A DNA stretch of 15,151 nucleotides from Roseburia sp. CAG:303 (GTDB lineage Bacteria; Bacillota; Clostridia; Lachnospirales; Lachnospiraceae), in contig FR900156.1 of the NCBI GenBank assembly GCA_000437755.1, positions 1 to 15,151 on the forward strand, written 5' to 3'. Positions within the stretch are counted from its first letter, which is position 1, and every line of letters starts with the position of its first letter. This document shows, one piece after another, positions 1 to 7,604 of the stretch. Below the pieces are notes generated by a model. It saw only the letters and a list, made by a program, of their open reading frames with translations. It was not told where the DNA came from and ran no database searches. The position numbers were made by a program, and so were the translations under genes.

Positions 1-2428
1 AACTATATTTTATCACAACATAGTAACGGTATTCTGTGCTGTAGATTTCCTTATCGACTAACTTCATCCATTCGGTTTCTTTCTGCACAATCTCACTGTA
101 CTTATTCATCAAATCCTGCATGGACTGTCTGTATTCCGGTGAGATTTCCGTATCTGTATAGGTATCAGACAGGTTCATCATATCCAGAAGGTCAGAAGCT
201 GCGTTGGTCTTTTCAAGGGCTTCGCCCATTTCCTGCCACTCTTCCCTGGTGGTCAGATCATTGTTTTCCATCACCTGCCACAGGGCATCGATATCTTCTT
301 TATACCCCTGGATGGTTTCTGCCGTATCCTCTGCCTTTTCTATCTTAGTCTGTAATTCGTTGATTTTATCCATCACATCAGATGCTGTGGATAATCCCTT
401 TGCCAGACCATCCGGAAGGTTCTCCAGTCCTAATAATTCGGAAGGGTCATTAAGGATTGCTTTTATCTGTTCCCAGATATCTTCCTCGTCCGCTTCTACA
501 CTGTAAATCTCTGCATTAAAGGAAAATGCTGTGTAATTCTTAATGTCTACGGATGCATTAACTTCCACTCCGATTGGAACTGGAATAAATCCGAGAATTT
601 TTTTCGTGACAATGCTTCCCCGGACTGCAGGATGGACAGAAACTTCTTCCACAAAAGTGGCACTGACATCAATCGCTGTCTTGCCTTCTTCTGTCTCTGC
701 CTCAAAGGTTGCATCTGCCTTTACCGCAAGCTGGATGCCATCCCCGAAATGTAACTGTTCTCCCTTGTTGATTAATTCCACTTTTAACTTCACATCATCG
801 GAAAGTTCAAAATTACCGCCAAGGTTTAATACCTGGATGCCTGCATCCGTCTGTTCTGCCACCCCGCTTAAGAAGGCAGCCGCCTCGTCTGCAAATCCAC
901 TCTCTTCCACCTGGGTCTGGAGCTGCTGTTCCAGGACTTCTTTTTCCTCATCCGAAATCAGGTCATCCCCGGAGACATGGATATCTGTGTAAAGGTCCAT
1001 GCTGTCAAAGATTTCCTGCTTACTGGATTTCTGGTAGGTGATTTCGCCTGTTTCTGCATTGTAATCCGTCACTCTTGCATAGTATATGTCTTCCTCACTG
1101 GAAATTGCTTCTTCGGAGGTATAAAGAGTCAGGAAATCACCGCTGGAAATTTTTTCCAGGGCAGCTTCGTAGTTTCCGTCTTCCCCGTACATTTCCTGGT
1201 ACAGTTCCTCATCCAAAGCACTGATATTTACTGTGCCTTCCTCTCCTTCCGGCAGGCTCTCCACCTGCAGCGGGAAGTTGTCCGGAATGTCATATAACTC
1301 TGCCTGTTCCTCTCTTCCAAGCGGGGCAAAGCTGACTTCCTCCCCGTTGATTCCCGTTACCTTTACATATACGGCAGGGTCAAGGAGTTCCTTTGCATTT
1401 TCCGCATTTCTTTCGGTCGGCTTTATTCCTGTATAGATACAAAGAATATCCCCGTCTTCCATTTCCCCGGCATCTTCAGTGACAAACGTTCCCCCGTCTT
1501 CTGTCAGGTTGTCCTCACTTAATACCGCATAGGTCTCTCCGTCCATCACATAGTCCATCTCATCGGTATCTGCAAGGTAAGTGATTGCATCATTCATCTG
1601 CAGGTTCTGCACCTCGTCCATCGCAATGGAGAAGGCTGCCGTACGGATGGTTTCCTCCTTGTCTTTGAACACCCAGCCGTCTGCAAGGGTCAGTTCATAG
1701 GAGCATCCTTTGTGGAATCCTTCCGGTGCACTTACCGTATAAACGCCGTCCCCGTCCTCATCGGTCACAGTGACTGCCACCGGGTCGGAACCGTCTTTGA
1801 CTTCCAGTGCGGCTGCTTCTTCCGGTACGACTTCCCCGGAGGTTCTTACGATTTCAAAACTTAAGTCCTCCGGCATATCCATCTGTGCGAAAGAGGTGAC
1901 GTTTAAGGTACCGCTGTTATCAAGTTCCTGATACTTTGCATAGACCGTAAGATTTCCGGTCACTGCCTCATCCGCATAAAACGGCTGTGTAAACTCCGGG
2001 TCAAGATAGTAACCGAGCAGCACGGCATCCTCTTTGGAAGATTTTGCGACGGATGGCACTTCCTGCAGCGGTGCATTCTTCTCTGCGGTCAGTACATCAA
2101 TCAATCTCTCCCCGTCATAAAAGCTGACGGTCACAAGGTCCGGGCCGAGGGTGACATCCCACTCTGCCAGATACTTCTTTAAGACCTGCACATCTTTTTT
2201 ATCGACCACGCCGTCCCCGTTGACATCCGCACAGCTGTAATTCATCTGCTCTGCCTGGCCGCCAAGGTATCTGCTTATGGTAAGGAGGTCCTTTAAATCG
2301 ATGACACCGTCCCCGTTGGCATCCCCGTACAGGTTGCCGCTTGTCTTGGCTGCCGCCGGGATTGGAATCAGCGTCAGTAACATTGCTGCAACCAGTATGC
2401 AGCTTATGATTCTTTTTTTCATCCTCAT
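1..2428 (-). CDS. Secreted dockerin type I protein with InlB-like B-repeat (C-terminus beyond window)
   Basis: The frame is open from the ATG at 2428 to the window edge (about 809 residues), so the C-terminus is missing. An AGAGGAGAAG ribosome site lies about 8 nt before the ATG. Residues 1-27 form a signal peptide (basic MRMKKR, hydrophobic core, AAA before the likely cut). Residues about 34-88 form a type I dockerin with two calcium loops, DANGDGVIDLKD and DVNGDGVVDKKD. Residues about 98-166 resemble an InlB B-repeat/Listeria-Bacteroides repeat (VSFYDGE... to ...LTVYAKY). The remainder is acidic, probably beta-rich, and unrecognised; the last ~110 visible residues are charged and probably helical (KINELQTKIEKAEDTAETI). 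No catalytic domain was recognised. It starts 19 nt after the cohesin gene, so the two are very probably co-transcribed and the products are likely binding partners. The dockerin at the N-terminus, rather than the usual C-terminus, is uncommon. The family call rests on the dockerin loops; the rest is described, not identified. Confidence 0.85.
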   Translation of the reverse strand, partial: MRMKKRIISCILVAAMLLTLIPIPAAAKTSGNLYGDANGDGVIDLKDLLTISRYLGGQAEQMNYSCADVNGDGVVDKKDVQVLKKYLAEWDVTLGPDLVTVSFYDGERLIDVLTAEKNAPLQEVPSVAKSSKEDAVLLGYYLDPEFTQPFYADEAVTGNLTVYAKYQELDNSGTLNVTSFAQMDMPEDLSFEIVRTSGEVVPEEAAALEVKDGSDPVAVTVTDEDGDGVYTVSAPEGFHKGCSYELTLADGWVFKDKEETIRTAAFSIAMDEVQNLQMNDAITYLADTDEMDYVMDGETYAVLSEDNLTEDGGTFVTEDAGEMEDGDILCIYTGIKPTERNAENAKELLDPAVYVKVTGINGEEVSFAPLGREEQAELYDIPDNFPLQVESLPEGEEGTVNISALDEELYQEMYGEDGNYEAALEKISSGDFLTLYTSEEAISSEEDIYYARVTDYNAETGEITYQKSSKQEIFDSMDLYTDIHVSGDDLISDEEKEVLEQQLQTQVEESGFADEAAAFLSGVAEQTDAGIQVLNLGGNFELSDDVKLKVELINKGEQLHFGDGIQLAVKADATFEAETEEGKTAIDVSATFVEEVSVHPAVRGSIVTKKILGFIPVPIGVEVNASVDIKNYTAFSFNAEIYSVEADEEDIWEQIKAILNDPSELLGLENLPDGLAKGLSTASDVMDKINELQTKIEKAEDTAETIQGYKEDIDALWQVMENNDLTTREEWQEMGEALEKTNAASDLLDMMNLSDTYTDTEISPEYRQSMQDLMNKYSEIVQKETEWMKLVDKEIYSTEYRYYVVIKYS

Positions 2429-2447
2429 ATGCGACTTCTCCTCTCTG

Positions 2448-3404
2448 TTATTTTTTTCTTACAATCATTTTCTTCCGGGTCGCAAACGCAAGCACTCCGG
2501 AAGCTGCCAGGAGGACTGCCATGACTGCAATGGCTGCCGCATCCCCGGTCTTTAATGCATTTCCTATCTTTTCGGAAACACTCTTCTTTGTTTCCTCTGC
2601 AGTGGTCTGCTGCGCAGTTGTCTCCTGTTCTGCCACTGTTTCTGTTTCTTTTTCCGTTTCTTTCACTGCCGGAATCACACTTCCGGCCTGGATCAGTTTT
2701 CCACAGGTCCTGCAGTAGGTATCCCCGGTATAGCCAGGCTCTGCCCCTGCTTCCTTCTGGTTTCTGATTTCCGTATCCACATGTCCGGTAGCCGGAAGTT
2801 CTTCGGATTCAAAGACTTCCCCGCACTTTGTGCAGACGTATTCTTTTTTTCCTGCGGTTTCACAGCCAGGCTTTGTTACCTTCCATTCCTTTTCATGGAT
2901 GCATGGAACCACGGAAATATTTCCGTTCTTTGCTGCCACGGAAATGTCCTGGCCTTCCAGGTTTATCGCCTGTGTGACTTCGAGCTTTACCTCGTAATCC
3001 TTTGCCTGTGCGTCCTTGTCCACCTCAAACTCCAGTGTCACAACAACCCCTTCCTTATCTGTATTTTCCAGGGCGTTTTTCACTCCGAGAAATACATATG
3101 GGGTGTCTGTCAGTTCCTGCGGAGGTGTGATTTCCTCCTCTGTAAAAATATCCCCTGCCTTTACTGCGGTCAGTTTCAGTGCTTCGCTGTCATAGGAAGC
3201 CGTAAACTTCACAGCCCAGAGACCCGGATTATTTTCCAGTGTCACCGCATACTGTACGGTTTTGCCGTTTTCTGCATCCACATTTCCTCCGGAAAGCTCT
3301 GCCTGTTCTGCGGCATACGCTGTTTTGCCGGAGCAGATAAGCATGACTGCGGCAAGAATGCCAAGCAGCCAGGTAGCTGCACCTGTTCTTTTTCTTATTT
3401 CCAT
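2448..3404 (-). CDS. Cell-surface cohesin-domain protein with CxxC ribbons and C-terminal anchor
   Basis: This is a complete 318-residue protein with a perfect AAAGGAGG ribosome site 7 nt before its ATG. Residues 1-32 are a signal peptide ending AYAA. Residues about 35-166 read as a cohesin: an extracellular beta-sandwich with the VQYAVTLENNPGLWAVKF strand pattern, YDSEALKL, an LEFEVD strand and a closing NGNISV. Residues about 168-245 hold two CxxC pairs (CTKCG at 191-195, CRTCG at 231-235) with the ELPATGH motif common in Lachnospiraceae surface proteins. Residues 248-273 are a Thr/Glu-rich linker. The tail is LKTGD (284-288), a hydrophobic stretch and a basic RKKMIVRKK end, which looks like a non-LPxTG sortase signal or simply a membrane anchor. 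It precedes the dockerin gene and would plausibly display that dockerin protein on the cell wall. Anchoring by sortase is inference. Confidence 0.85.
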   Translation of the reverse strand: MEIRKRTGAATWLLGILAAVMLICSGKTAYAAEQAELSGGNVDAENGKTVQYAVTLENNPGLWAVKFTASYDSEALKLTAVKAGDIFTEEEITPPQELTDTPYVFLGVKNALENTDKEGVVVTLEFEVDKDAQAKDYEVKLEVTQAINLEGQDISVAAKNGNISVVPCIHEKEWKVTKPGCETAGKKEYVCTKCGEVFESEELPATGHVDTEIRNQKEAGAEPGYTGDTYCRTCGKLIQAGSVIPAVKETEKETETVAEQETTAQQTTAEETKKSVSEKIGNALKTGDAAAIAVMAVLLAASGVLAFATRKKMIVRKK

Positions 3405-3457
3405 AGTCAGTCCTCCTTTTATGAAATTGTTATCTTTTACCCTATGAATTATTTCTT

Positions 3458-3466
3458 ATTATAGCA
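3458..3466 (-). promoter_or_regulatory. Extended -10 promoter of the cohesin-dockerin operon
   Basis: On the minus strand this reads TGCTATAAT, which is an extended -10 element (TGnTATAAT), about 54 nt before the cohesin start codon. The expected -35 position is only an A-tract (AAAAAA), so recognition would rely on the extended -10. Upstream DNA is A/T-rich, as in many strong Firmicute promoters. Confidence 0.55.
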
Positions 3467-3545
3467 CAAAATTTTTCACATTTTTTTCACAAAGTGCGAA
3501 ATGTCGTTTTTAGGGTGTGAAATGTAATTCAATGTTACTTTCAGC

Positions 3546-3584
3546 AAAAAAAGGGGGCCGCACAAGTGCGGCTCCCCTTTTTTT
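3546..3584 (-). terminator. Intrinsic terminator after upp (symmetrical, could work both ways)
   Basis: The hairpin arms CCGCAC and GTGCGG sit around a 2-nt loop and are extended by G-C pairs to the G run at 3553-3557. The hairpin is flanked by a 7-A run (3546-3552) and a T run (3578-3584). Read on the minus strand it is a G/C-rich stem followed by seven T, 73 nt beyond the upp stop codon. It separates upp from the cohesin promoter. Confidence 0.85.
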
Positions 3585-3657
3585 GTACTAATATTTCTAT
3601 CTAAAGTTCTGTACACGTAAAAGTGTACTAAAATGTGTCCAATTCAAAGAGTGTCCA

Positions 3658-4287
3658 TTATTTTGTTCCAAAAATTCTGTCACCGGCATCTCCCAGTCCT
3701 GGACAGATATAAGCATCCTTATTTAACTCACGGTCAAGATGTCCCACATAAAGCTGTACATCCGGATGTGCCTCATGAAAATGCTTTACCCCTTCCGGTG
3801 CTGCGATAATGCATAAGAATTTGATGTTTTTTCCACCATGCTGTTTGATAAAGTTGACTGCTTCCACCGCAGAGCCTCCGGTTGCTAACATCGGATCTGT
3901 TACCACGATTAAACGCTCTGCAATCGGGTCCGGCAGCTTACAGTAATATTCCTGCGGCTCATGTGTGGTCTCGTCACGGTATAAACCGATATGACCAATC
4001 TTTGCAGTTGGTACCAGTGCGGTGATTCCGCTGACCATACCAAGTCCGGCACGCAGAATCGGTACTACCGCAAGCTTTCTTCCTGAAAGCACTTCCGTCT
4101 TACAAGTTTCAATTGGCGTTTCCACCTCGACTTCTTCCATCGGTAAATCGCTTAATGCTTCATATCCCATCAGCATTGCGATTTCTTCTACCAATGCACG
4201 GAACTCGTTTGTTCCAGTTGTCTTATCACGCAGACGCGAAATTTTATGTGTGATAAGCGGATGCTTCATAATAAATACATTTTCCAT
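3658..4287 (-). CDS. upp: Uracil phosphoribosyltransferase
   Basis: The enzyme makes UMP from uracil and PRPP (pyrimidine salvage, cytosol). The 209-residue length equals the usual family length. The N-terminus ENVFIMKHPLITHKISRLRD matches the family start, which supports the ATG at 4287; an AGAGGA site lies 6 nt before it. Visible motifs are the RAGLGM segment, the PRPP-binding loop VVTDPMLATGGSA (about residues 128-140) and the uracil-recognition C-terminus YICPGLGDAGDRIFGTK. It is a single-gene unit with its own promoter (4363-4391) and terminator (3546-3584), so it is not functionally tied to the polyamine operon upstream. I see no upstream uracil-responsive leader. Confidence 0.97.
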   Translation of the reverse strand: MENVFIMKHPLITHKISRLRDKTTGTNEFRALVEEIAMLMGYEALSDLPMEEVEVETPIETCKTEVLSGRKLAVVPILRAGLGMVSGITALVPTAKIGHIGLYRDETTHEPQEYYCKLPDPIAERLIVVTDPMLATGGSAVEAVNFIKQHGGKNIKFLCIIAAPEGVKHFHEAHPDVQLYVGHLDRELNKDAYICPGLGDAGDRIFGTK

Positions 4288-4362
4288 GATTATCCTCTTT
4301 TCTGTTTAGAATAGCCTTTCACTTTGATGCCTGCGGGTTGTTTCCCTGGCATTCCTACTTAT

Positions 4363-4391
4363 ATCATATCATATTCTGCACCAAAGGTCAA
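4363..4391 (-). promoter_or_regulatory. Sigma-A-type promoter of upp, overlapping the aguB stop
   Basis: On the minus strand there is a -35 TTGACC (4391-4386), a spacer of exactly 17 nt and a -10 TATGAT (4368-4363). The -35 includes part of the aguB TGA stop codon. Transcription would start near 4356 and give a leader of about 70 nt. Confidence 0.65.
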
Positions 4392-5260
4392 AAATTCTTT
4401 GCATACATTTCCGGTCTCCTGTCCCGAAAAAGTCCCCAGCCCACTCTCAGCTCTCTGTTTTCATCCAAATCGGATTCACCATAGACAATCATTTCCTTAT
4501 CACGCTCTGCCTGCATAACAATTTCTCCTGTTGCATCTGTGACAAAAGAAGAACCATAAAAGACAAGAGAGGAACTCTGCCCTGCATTTTCTTTTGATGG
4601 AAGCACTTTTTCTTCCCCGATACGGTTGGCTGCCACTACCGGCACAATGTTGCATGCCGCATGTCCCTGCATGCATCTTCTCCAGTGTGGCATACTGTCA
4701 ACCTCAAGAATTGGTTCTGAACCGATGGCCGTAGGATAAAGAAGAAGCTCTGCACCCATGAGTGCCATCTCCCTGGCAGCCTCCGGAAACCACTGGTCCC
4801 AGCAGATTCCGACACCTATTTTTCCATAACAGGTATCCCAGACCTTAAATCCGGTATTTCCCGGTGAAAAATAAAACTTTTCCTGATAATAATGGTCATC
4901 CGGAATATGAGTTTTGCGGTAGGTTCCAAGAATCTTTCCATTCGCATCAATCACGGCAACTGTATTATAAAAGTTATTGACATCCCTTTCATAAAAACTA
5001 ATCGGAAGCACCACTTTTAACTCCTCTGCGACCTTTTGAAAATGCTGTACTGCCGGATTTTCCTCCAATGCAGACGCATATGCATAATAATCATAATTTC
5101 TTTCCTGACAAAAATACCATCTTTCGAAAAGCTCCGGAAGCAGGATAATCTGTGCACCAAAAGCGGCCGCTTCTCTTACCATGTGGTCCGCCTTTTGTAT
5201 ATTTTCCTCTACGGATTTGCTGCACTGCATCTGAATCCCTGCATATTTTACTTTTCTCAT
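4388..5260 (-). CDS. aguB: N-carbamoylputrescine amidase (nitrilase superfamily)
   Basis: It hydrolyses N-carbamoylputrescine to putrescine, CO2 and ammonia, the last step of the agmatine deiminase route. The protein is 290 residues, the normal family size, when started at the ATG at 5260 (MRKVKYAGIQMQ). A GGAGG site lies just upstream, and the longer open frame merely overlaps the preceding gene. The nitrilase Glu-Lys-Cys triad is visible as E43 (LPELFE), K116 (YRKTHIP) and C153 (GICWDQWFPE). PHWRRCMQGHAA and the C-terminal RDRRPEMY are also typical of this amidase. Its start overlaps the stop of aguA in an ATGA, so the two are translationally coupled. It is the last gene of the polyamine operon. 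If the operon made aminopropylagmatine, it could instead act on the carbamoyl form of spermidine. Confidence 0.93.
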   Translation of the reverse strand: MRKVKYAGIQMQCSKSVEENIQKADHMVREAAAFGAQIILLPELFERWYFCQERNYDYYAYASALEENPAVQHFQKVAEELKVVLPISFYERDVNNFYNTVAVIDANGKILGTYRKTHIPDDHYYQEKFYFSPGNTGFKVWDTCYGKIGVGICWDQWFPEAAREMALMGAELLLYPTAIGSEPILEVDSMPHWRRCMQGHAACNIVPVVAANRIGEEKVLPSKENAGQSSSLVFYGSSFVTDATGEIVMQAERDKEMIVYGESDLDENRELRVGWGLFRDRRPEMYAKNF

Positions 5261-6405
5261 GAATCCTCCACTCCTTTCCCTGCTAATGGAATCTGCTGCG
5301 TGATACAGTGGATATTTCCACCACCCACAATAATGTCTCTTGCAAATACCGGCTCTATGGTTCTTGCCGGAAATGCTTCCTGCAATGTAAGACATGCCAG
5401 TTTGTCATGTGCATCTCCAAACTGTGGAACCAAAACTGCATCATTTGCAATATAAAAATTCACATAAGAAGCGGCTAATCTCTCTCCTGCCTCTCTGATA
5501 TCTTCGCCCTCTTCAAACTGCAGACCATTTAATTCCTGCTCTGTGATACATACCGGTGTTTCCGGTATCAGAAGTTTTCGCACGAGAAACTTCCTGCCTC
5601 TTGCATCCGTCTCCCGTTCAAGTACCTGCAGGCAGGCTTGACTCATGGCATACTGCGGGTCTTTCCTGTCATCCGTCCATGCGAGTACCACTTCCCCAGG
5701 AGCCGTAAATGCACATACATTATCCACATGTTCATTGGTTTCATCCTGGTAAATTCCACAAGGCAGCCAGATGATTTTTTCTGCTCCGCAGTATTCTTTC
5801 AGTTTCTCTTCTATCTGCTGTCTGCTTAGTCCCGGATTTCTGCCCGGACTAAGCAGACAGTTTTCTGTGACAAGCATGGTTCCCTGTCCATCTGTATGGA
5901 TGGAACCTCCCTCTAATACAAATGGTGCTGCGTCAAACATCCGGCAATTCATCTCCTGTAACACACTTGCTGCTATTTCATTGTCTTTTTTCCAGTTTGC
6001 ATACAGTCCGTCATAATTTCCGCCCCAGGCATTAAATTCCCAGTTAATACCTGCAAGTTTCCTCTCTTCATAAGCAGTCTCATCCGTTCCACTCACCACA
6101 AATGTCGGCCCGGTATCCCTTGCCCATGCATCATCTGATTCCATTTTCAAAAGATTCACTTTCGGAGAAAGCATCCTCTCTGCTTCTTCATAGAGAGCCT
6201 GCGATACCAGCATCGTCACCTGTTCACTGCGTGAGAGAATCCCTGCAATTTCCGCAAATACCTTCTTTGCATTTTCTGCACCATACGGCCAGGAGCCAGG
6301 CCTTTGCGGCCATATCATAAGACATCCTCTGTGTCTTTCAAATTCTGCGGGCATACGATATCCTGCTGCCCCCGGTGTCTCCTGTTTTGTTCTTTCACCA
6401 TCCAT
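5257..6405 (-). CDS. aguA: Agmatine deiminase
   Basis: It converts agmatine to N-carbamoylputrescine plus ammonia. I start it at the ATG at 6405 (MDGERTKQE), giving 382 residues, in line with the family; the upstream extension lies inside nspC. The AGGAGA site is within the last codons of nspC. Family motifs in order: YRMPAEFERH (16-25), DDAWARDTGP (91-100), FNAWGGNYDG (124-133), LEGGSIHTDG (164-173), DETNEHVDN (221-229, with His226), NFYIAND, and GGGNIHCITQQ with the catalytic Cys at 367. The Glu at 225 replaces the Gly often seen in DETNGHVD. It is coupled to nspC upstream (1-nt gap) and aguB downstream (ATGA overlap). Confidence 0.95.
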   Translation of the reverse strand: MDGERTKQETPGAAGYRMPAEFERHRGCLMIWPQRPGSWPYGAENAKKVFAEIAGILSRSEQVTMLVSQALYEEAERMLSPKVNLLKMESDDAWARDTGPTFVVSGTDETAYEERKLAGINWEFNAWGGNYDGLYANWKKDNEIAASVLQEMNCRMFDAAPFVLEGGSIHTDGQGTMLVTENCLLSPGRNPGLSRQQIEEKLKEYCGAEKIIWLPCGIYQDETNEHVDNVCAFTAPGEVVLAWTDDRKDPQYAMSQACLQVLERETDARGRKFLVRKLLIPETPVCITEQELNGLQFEEGEDIREAGERLAASYVNFYIANDAVLVPQFGDAHDKLACLTLQEAFPARTIEPVFARDIIVGGGNIHCITQQIPLAGKGVEDS

Positions 6406-6406
6406 T

Positions 6407-7582
6407 TTACAGTCTCCTCTTAAAATCTTCATAGTCAAACTTCTTCCATACCTCGCAGGAACCATCCACCCTTTGTATGGCAATATCCGGAAGTGGTATT
6501 CCATTAAATGTATTGTTTTTTACCATGGAATAAATCGCCATATCCTCAAAAAGCAGTTGGTCACCAATCTGTATTTCCTTAGAAAACTCATAATCCCCGA
6601 TAATATCCCCCGCAAGGCAGGTATAGGAGGACAGGCGGTAACGATACTTTCCGGGCTCTCCTGGCTGCCAGATTTCCTGTCCGATATCAGAAAGCCTGAT
6701 GGCATCTTTTAATGGCGGTGTATATGGCATCTCAAGTACGTCCGGCATATGGCAGGCTGCCGATGCATCCAGAATCAGAGTAATAATCTCATTTTCCACT
6801 TTGTCAAGAACGGTTGTCTTAAGATATCCCGCATTTAATGCAACAGCCTCCCCCGGTTCCACATATACCTCTACCTGATAGGTATCCCTGATTTTCCGGA
6901 TGCAGTTTTCCAGTCTCTCCACCTGATAATCTTCCCTGGTAATATGATGTCCACCGCCAAAATTCACCCATTTCATATCTTTTAATAAGAAACCAAATTT
7001 CTCCTCTACCACTCGCAGGGTAGCCTCCAGTGCATCCGCATTTTGTTCACATAACGTATGAAAATGAATCCCTTCCAGCCCATCCAGGATATCCGGCTGT
7101 CTGTTTATTTCATCCTGTAAATTTTTCAGTGTCACTCCCAGTCTGCTTCCTCTGGCACATGGGTCATAGATTCCATGCTCTCCCTGCGTGGAGTATTCCG
7201 GATTCACACGCAATCCTACACTCACTCCTGCCTTCCTGCAAAGTTTTTTATAGCGTTTTAACTGAGAAACGGAATTAAATATGATATGGTTACAAATTTT
7301 TACCAGTTCTTCCATATCCTCTTTTTTATACGCAGGTGCAAAAACGTGGTTTTCTTTTCCCATACATTCTGCACCAAGCCTTGCCTCGTAAAGACCGCTT
7401 GCTGTAGTACCACTGATGTACTCAGCAATCAGAGGATATTCCGCATAAGAGGAAAATGCTTTCTGTGCAAGCAGAATATGACATCCCGTATGTTCCTCCA
7501 CACTTTTTAACCGTTCCAGATTCTGGATTAATTTCTTTTCATCAATAATGTAAACCGGTGTTTTTAACTTATCTATTTTCAT
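6407..7582 (-). CDS. nspC: Carboxy(nor)spermidine decarboxylase (PLP, alanine-racemase fold)
   Basis: It decarboxylates carboxyspermidine to spermidine (or carboxynorspermidine to norspermidine). The protein has 391 residues, close to the usual size. The start PVYIIDEKKLIQNLE is typical; K41 in LLAQKAFSS is the expected PLP-binding lysine. HFHTLCE (173-179), the phosphate-binding GGGHHITR (209-216), EPGEAV (242-247) and CLAGDIIGDY (322-331, with Cys322 contributed across the dimer) complete the active site. An AAAGGA ribosome site lies about 9 nt before the ATG, 22 nt after the stop of the dehydrogenase gene. Because the operon makes putrescine, carboxyspermidine is the more likely substrate, but sequence alone cannot exclude carboxyaminopropylagmatine. 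Confidence 0.93.
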   Translation of the reverse strand: MKIDKLKTPVYIIDEKKLIQNLERLKSVEEHTGCHILLAQKAFSSYAEYPLIAEYISGTTASGLYEARLGAECMGKENHVFAPAYKKEDMEELVKICNHIIFNSVSQLKRYKKLCRKAGVSVGLRVNPEYSTQGEHGIYDPCARGSRLGVTLKNLQDEINRQPDILDGLEGIHFHTLCEQNADALEATLRVVEEKFGFLLKDMKWVNFGGGHHITREDYQVERLENCIRKIRDTYQVEVYVEPGEAVALNAGYLKTTVLDKVENEIITLILDASAACHMPDVLEMPYTPPLKDAIRLSDIGQEIWQPGEPGKYRYRLSSYTCLAGDIIGDYEFSKEIQIGDQLLFEDMAIYSMVKNNTFNGIPLPDIAIQRVDGSCEVWKKFDYEDFKRRL

Positions 7583-7604
7583 ACGTTTCCTTTCTGCCTG
7601 TCTC

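Noticed and set aside
139..1436. Several plus-strand open frames of 60-150 codons opposite the dockerin gene
   Set aside because: They are Ser/Phe/Pro-rich shadows of the minus-strand coding frame, lack ribosome sites and show no family motifs.
3611..3628. Inverted repeat GTACAC/GTGTAC between upp and its terminator as an operator
   Set aside because: The arms are only 6 bp, it lies downstream of upp and not near a promoter, and short palindromes of this kind are expected by chance.
4328..4355. Interrupted hairpin (ATGCC...GGCAT) in the upp leader as an attenuator
   Set aside because: The stem is broken by mismatches, there is no T run, and no pairing alternative was seen.
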